Of a DNA stretch of 5,593 nucleotides, positions 4,706-5,593 are shown piece after piece; position 1 is the first letter of the stretch; each line of letters begins with the position of its first letter. Under the pieces are notes generated by a model, which did not search any database, was not told where the DNA came from, and saw only the letters and a program-made list of their open reading frames with translations. Both the position numbers and the translations under genes were made by a program. The stretch comes from Candidatus Komeilibacteria bacterium RIFCSPLOWO2_02_FULL_48_11 (GTDB taxonomy: Bacteria > Patescibacteriota > Patescibacteriia > UBA2169), in the NCBI GenBank assembly GCA_001818435.1, contig MHKO01000024.1:1249-6841 (forward strand), written 5' to 3'.

Positions 4706-5593
4706 ATGGCAATCTTTTCAAAAAAATTACTTAAAGAATTGCTTGTAACATTTCTTGTTCATGCCATGTTGTTGTGGATTGGATACGTTTTAATGCTCTT
4801 GATTACTTCCGCAACTTCTTTAGAAGGAGAGCCAGATCTCGCGTTAATGTACCTTATGCTTTTTGGCATTGCTGGATGTTTGTGGGATGACTGCATGTTG
4901 TTTCCGTTTGCTCCTGTTTTAGCGGGTTATGTCATTGTTTTTATTATTGTGCGGTATTCACGATATTTCAAAGATTTATTAGTTGCAAAAAAGAAATTTT
5001 TTACAATATATTTTATTGTTTTTTTGGTTGTTGGGATTCCAATATGGTTTAATGTGATAAGAGATTACGTTGGCCATCGCGCCTACAAGAAAGAATATGC
5101 CGCGGATGAGGCGTATTACTGGAATAAGTACGGGACCGAGGAGAAAGTGACAGCTTCATTTAGCTTCATCTCGCCAGTTTATCACGAATCTGGTAACAAG
5201 ATATTAATAATTAATCCAGACGGCACAGAGGGGAGAATATTGGAAGATTTTTCCAGTCTGGCAGAGAATGTGGATGTTTATTACATTTCTCCTAAAGGCA
5301 ATTTTTTTATTGATGTGCTTTTCAAAACGCATGATCATAAAGATGAGATAATAGAATTGACACACACACACACACAGTCGCTGGCAATGGATATGGATAT
5401 ATTAAGAGCGGAGCTGGGGCATAGCGTCGATCCTAAGGCATGTATGTGGTCAAGTAATGAGCAATACTTGTTATGTTCGTATGATTATGAAGTAAATAAA
5501 GGCGACGGGGCGTGGATAGATAAGGATTCACTTGCGCTTTATGATATTCCTCGAAATATATATATATATATATATATCACCAGAAAAAGGGGA
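4706..5593 (+). CDS. Membrane protein with beta-propeller-like extracytoplasmic region (3' partial)
   Basis: The frame is open for 296 codons from the ATG at 4706 to the right edge, with no stop. The start fits: it follows a strong promoter by a short leader and begins MAIFSKKLLKELL, a basic end leading into a membrane helix. Hydrophobic segments lie at about residues 11-34, 47-60, 69-84 and 98-119. The basic loop at 83-97 (RYSRYF...AKKK) should be cytoplasmic, which fits best if 47-60 does not fully span. Residues 120-296 would then be outside. They contain propeller-like repeats: FISPVYH...KILIINPDG (154-173), YYISPKGNFFIDVLF (192-206) and CMWSSNEQYLLCSYDYE (246-262), similar in rhythm to TolB/WD40-like blades. 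No enzyme motif is seen and the family is not recognised. No clear Shine-Dalgarno is present: AGAGGG at 4686-4691 is too far upstream and overlaps the likely transcription start. Two in-frame microsatellites make the gene prone to slippage. The DNA is much more AT-rich than the protease region. A function in sensing or envelope binding would be a guess. Confidence 0.85.
   Translation, partial: MAIFSKKLLKELLVTFLVHAMLLWIGYVLMLLITSATSLEGEPDLALMYLMLFGIAGCLWDDCMLFPFAPVLAGYVIVFIIVRYSRYFKDLLVAKKKFFTIYFIVFLVVGIPIWFNVIRDYVGHRAYKKEYAADEAYYWNKYGTEEKVTASFSFISPVYHESGNKILIINPDGTEGRILEDFSSLAENVDVYYISPKGNFFIDVLFKTHDHKDEIIELTHTHTQSLAMDMDILRAELGHSVDPKACMWSSNEQYLLCSYDYEVNKGDGAWIDKDSLALYDIPRNIYIYIYITRKRG
5360..5376 (+). 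repeat. (AC)8A microsatellite inside the membrane-protein gene
   Basis: Seventeen bases of uninterrupted AC repeat lie in frame and encode T219-H-T-H-T-Q224. The sequence on both sides is propeller-like in the same frame, so the present length is the ON length. A change of one repeat unit shifts the frame. The two alternative frames reach stops quickly: TAA at 5403-5405 after gain of one unit, TAG at 5422-5424 after loss of one. Confidence 0.9.
5556..5577 (+). repeat. (AT)11 microsatellite inside the membrane-protein gene
   Basis: Twenty-two bases of uninterrupted AT repeat encode N284-I-Y-I-Y-I-Y-I291 and end 16 bases before the window edge. In the present frame the following codons read T-R-K-R-G. 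With one more AT unit they would read S-P-E-K-G, a propeller-type motif like the SPKG at residues 195-198 of the same protein. The tract is a likely slippage site in the cell or in sequencing. Confidence 0.9.

Overview
The window holds two incomplete protein genes on the + strand and almost no non-coding DNA. The first (bases 2-4654) is open at the left edge and encodes the C-terminal 1550 residues of a very large, probably exported multidomain protein. The second (bases 4706-5593) is open at the right edge and encodes a membrane protein with a beta-propeller-like extracytoplasmic part. A 51-bp gap with an extended -10 promoter separates them. Residue numbers for gene 1 count from the GTG at base 65 (residue 1); this is a convention only, because the frame stays open upstream for 21 more codons. 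Residue numbers for gene 2 count from the ATG at 4706.

Gene 1 from N to C: the end of a beta-sandwich domain; an LCAT/PDAT-type alpha/beta-hydrolase with a complete Ser156/Asp391/His418 triad; a beta-rich domain; a fibronectin type III (FN3) domain; three calcium-binding repeats of the thrombospondin type 3 kind with an exact 22-residue period; a DUF11 domain; a bacterial Ig-like domain; and a second FN3 domain. The second FN3 is interrupted after its second strand by a complete subtilisin-like (S8) peptidase with its own I9-type propeptide (triad Asp1133/His1203/Ser1363). The rest of the FN3 resumes right after the peptidase. One polypeptide thus carries a lipid-acting hydrolase and a protease, and the protease is nested in a scaffold domain.

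Gene 2 has an N-terminal membrane region of 3-4 hydrophobic segments, followed by repeat-like sequence with propeller motifs (for example SPKG). Its coding sequence contains two dinucleotide microsatellites, (AC)8A and (AT)11, each able to shift the frame by slippage. Just after the (AT)11 tract an alternative frame reads SPEKG, another propeller-type motif. The tract may therefore be a phase-variable switch, or its length may be wrong.

Organism: a bacterium using TGA as a stop (a TGA TGA tandem ends gene 1, and gene 1 has no internal TGA). This argues against the TGA=Gly code of Gracilibacteria/Absconditabacteria. The mix of AT-rich and GC-rich stretches, tight spacing, a strong TGGTATAAT box without a clear Shine-Dalgarno sequence, and a giant LCAT/FN3/TSP3/DUF11/S8 mosaic suggest a Patescibacteria (CPR, Parcubacteria-like) genome. 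That assignment is inference with moderate to low confidence. No RNA gene, insertion sequence, CRISPR array or attachment site was seen.
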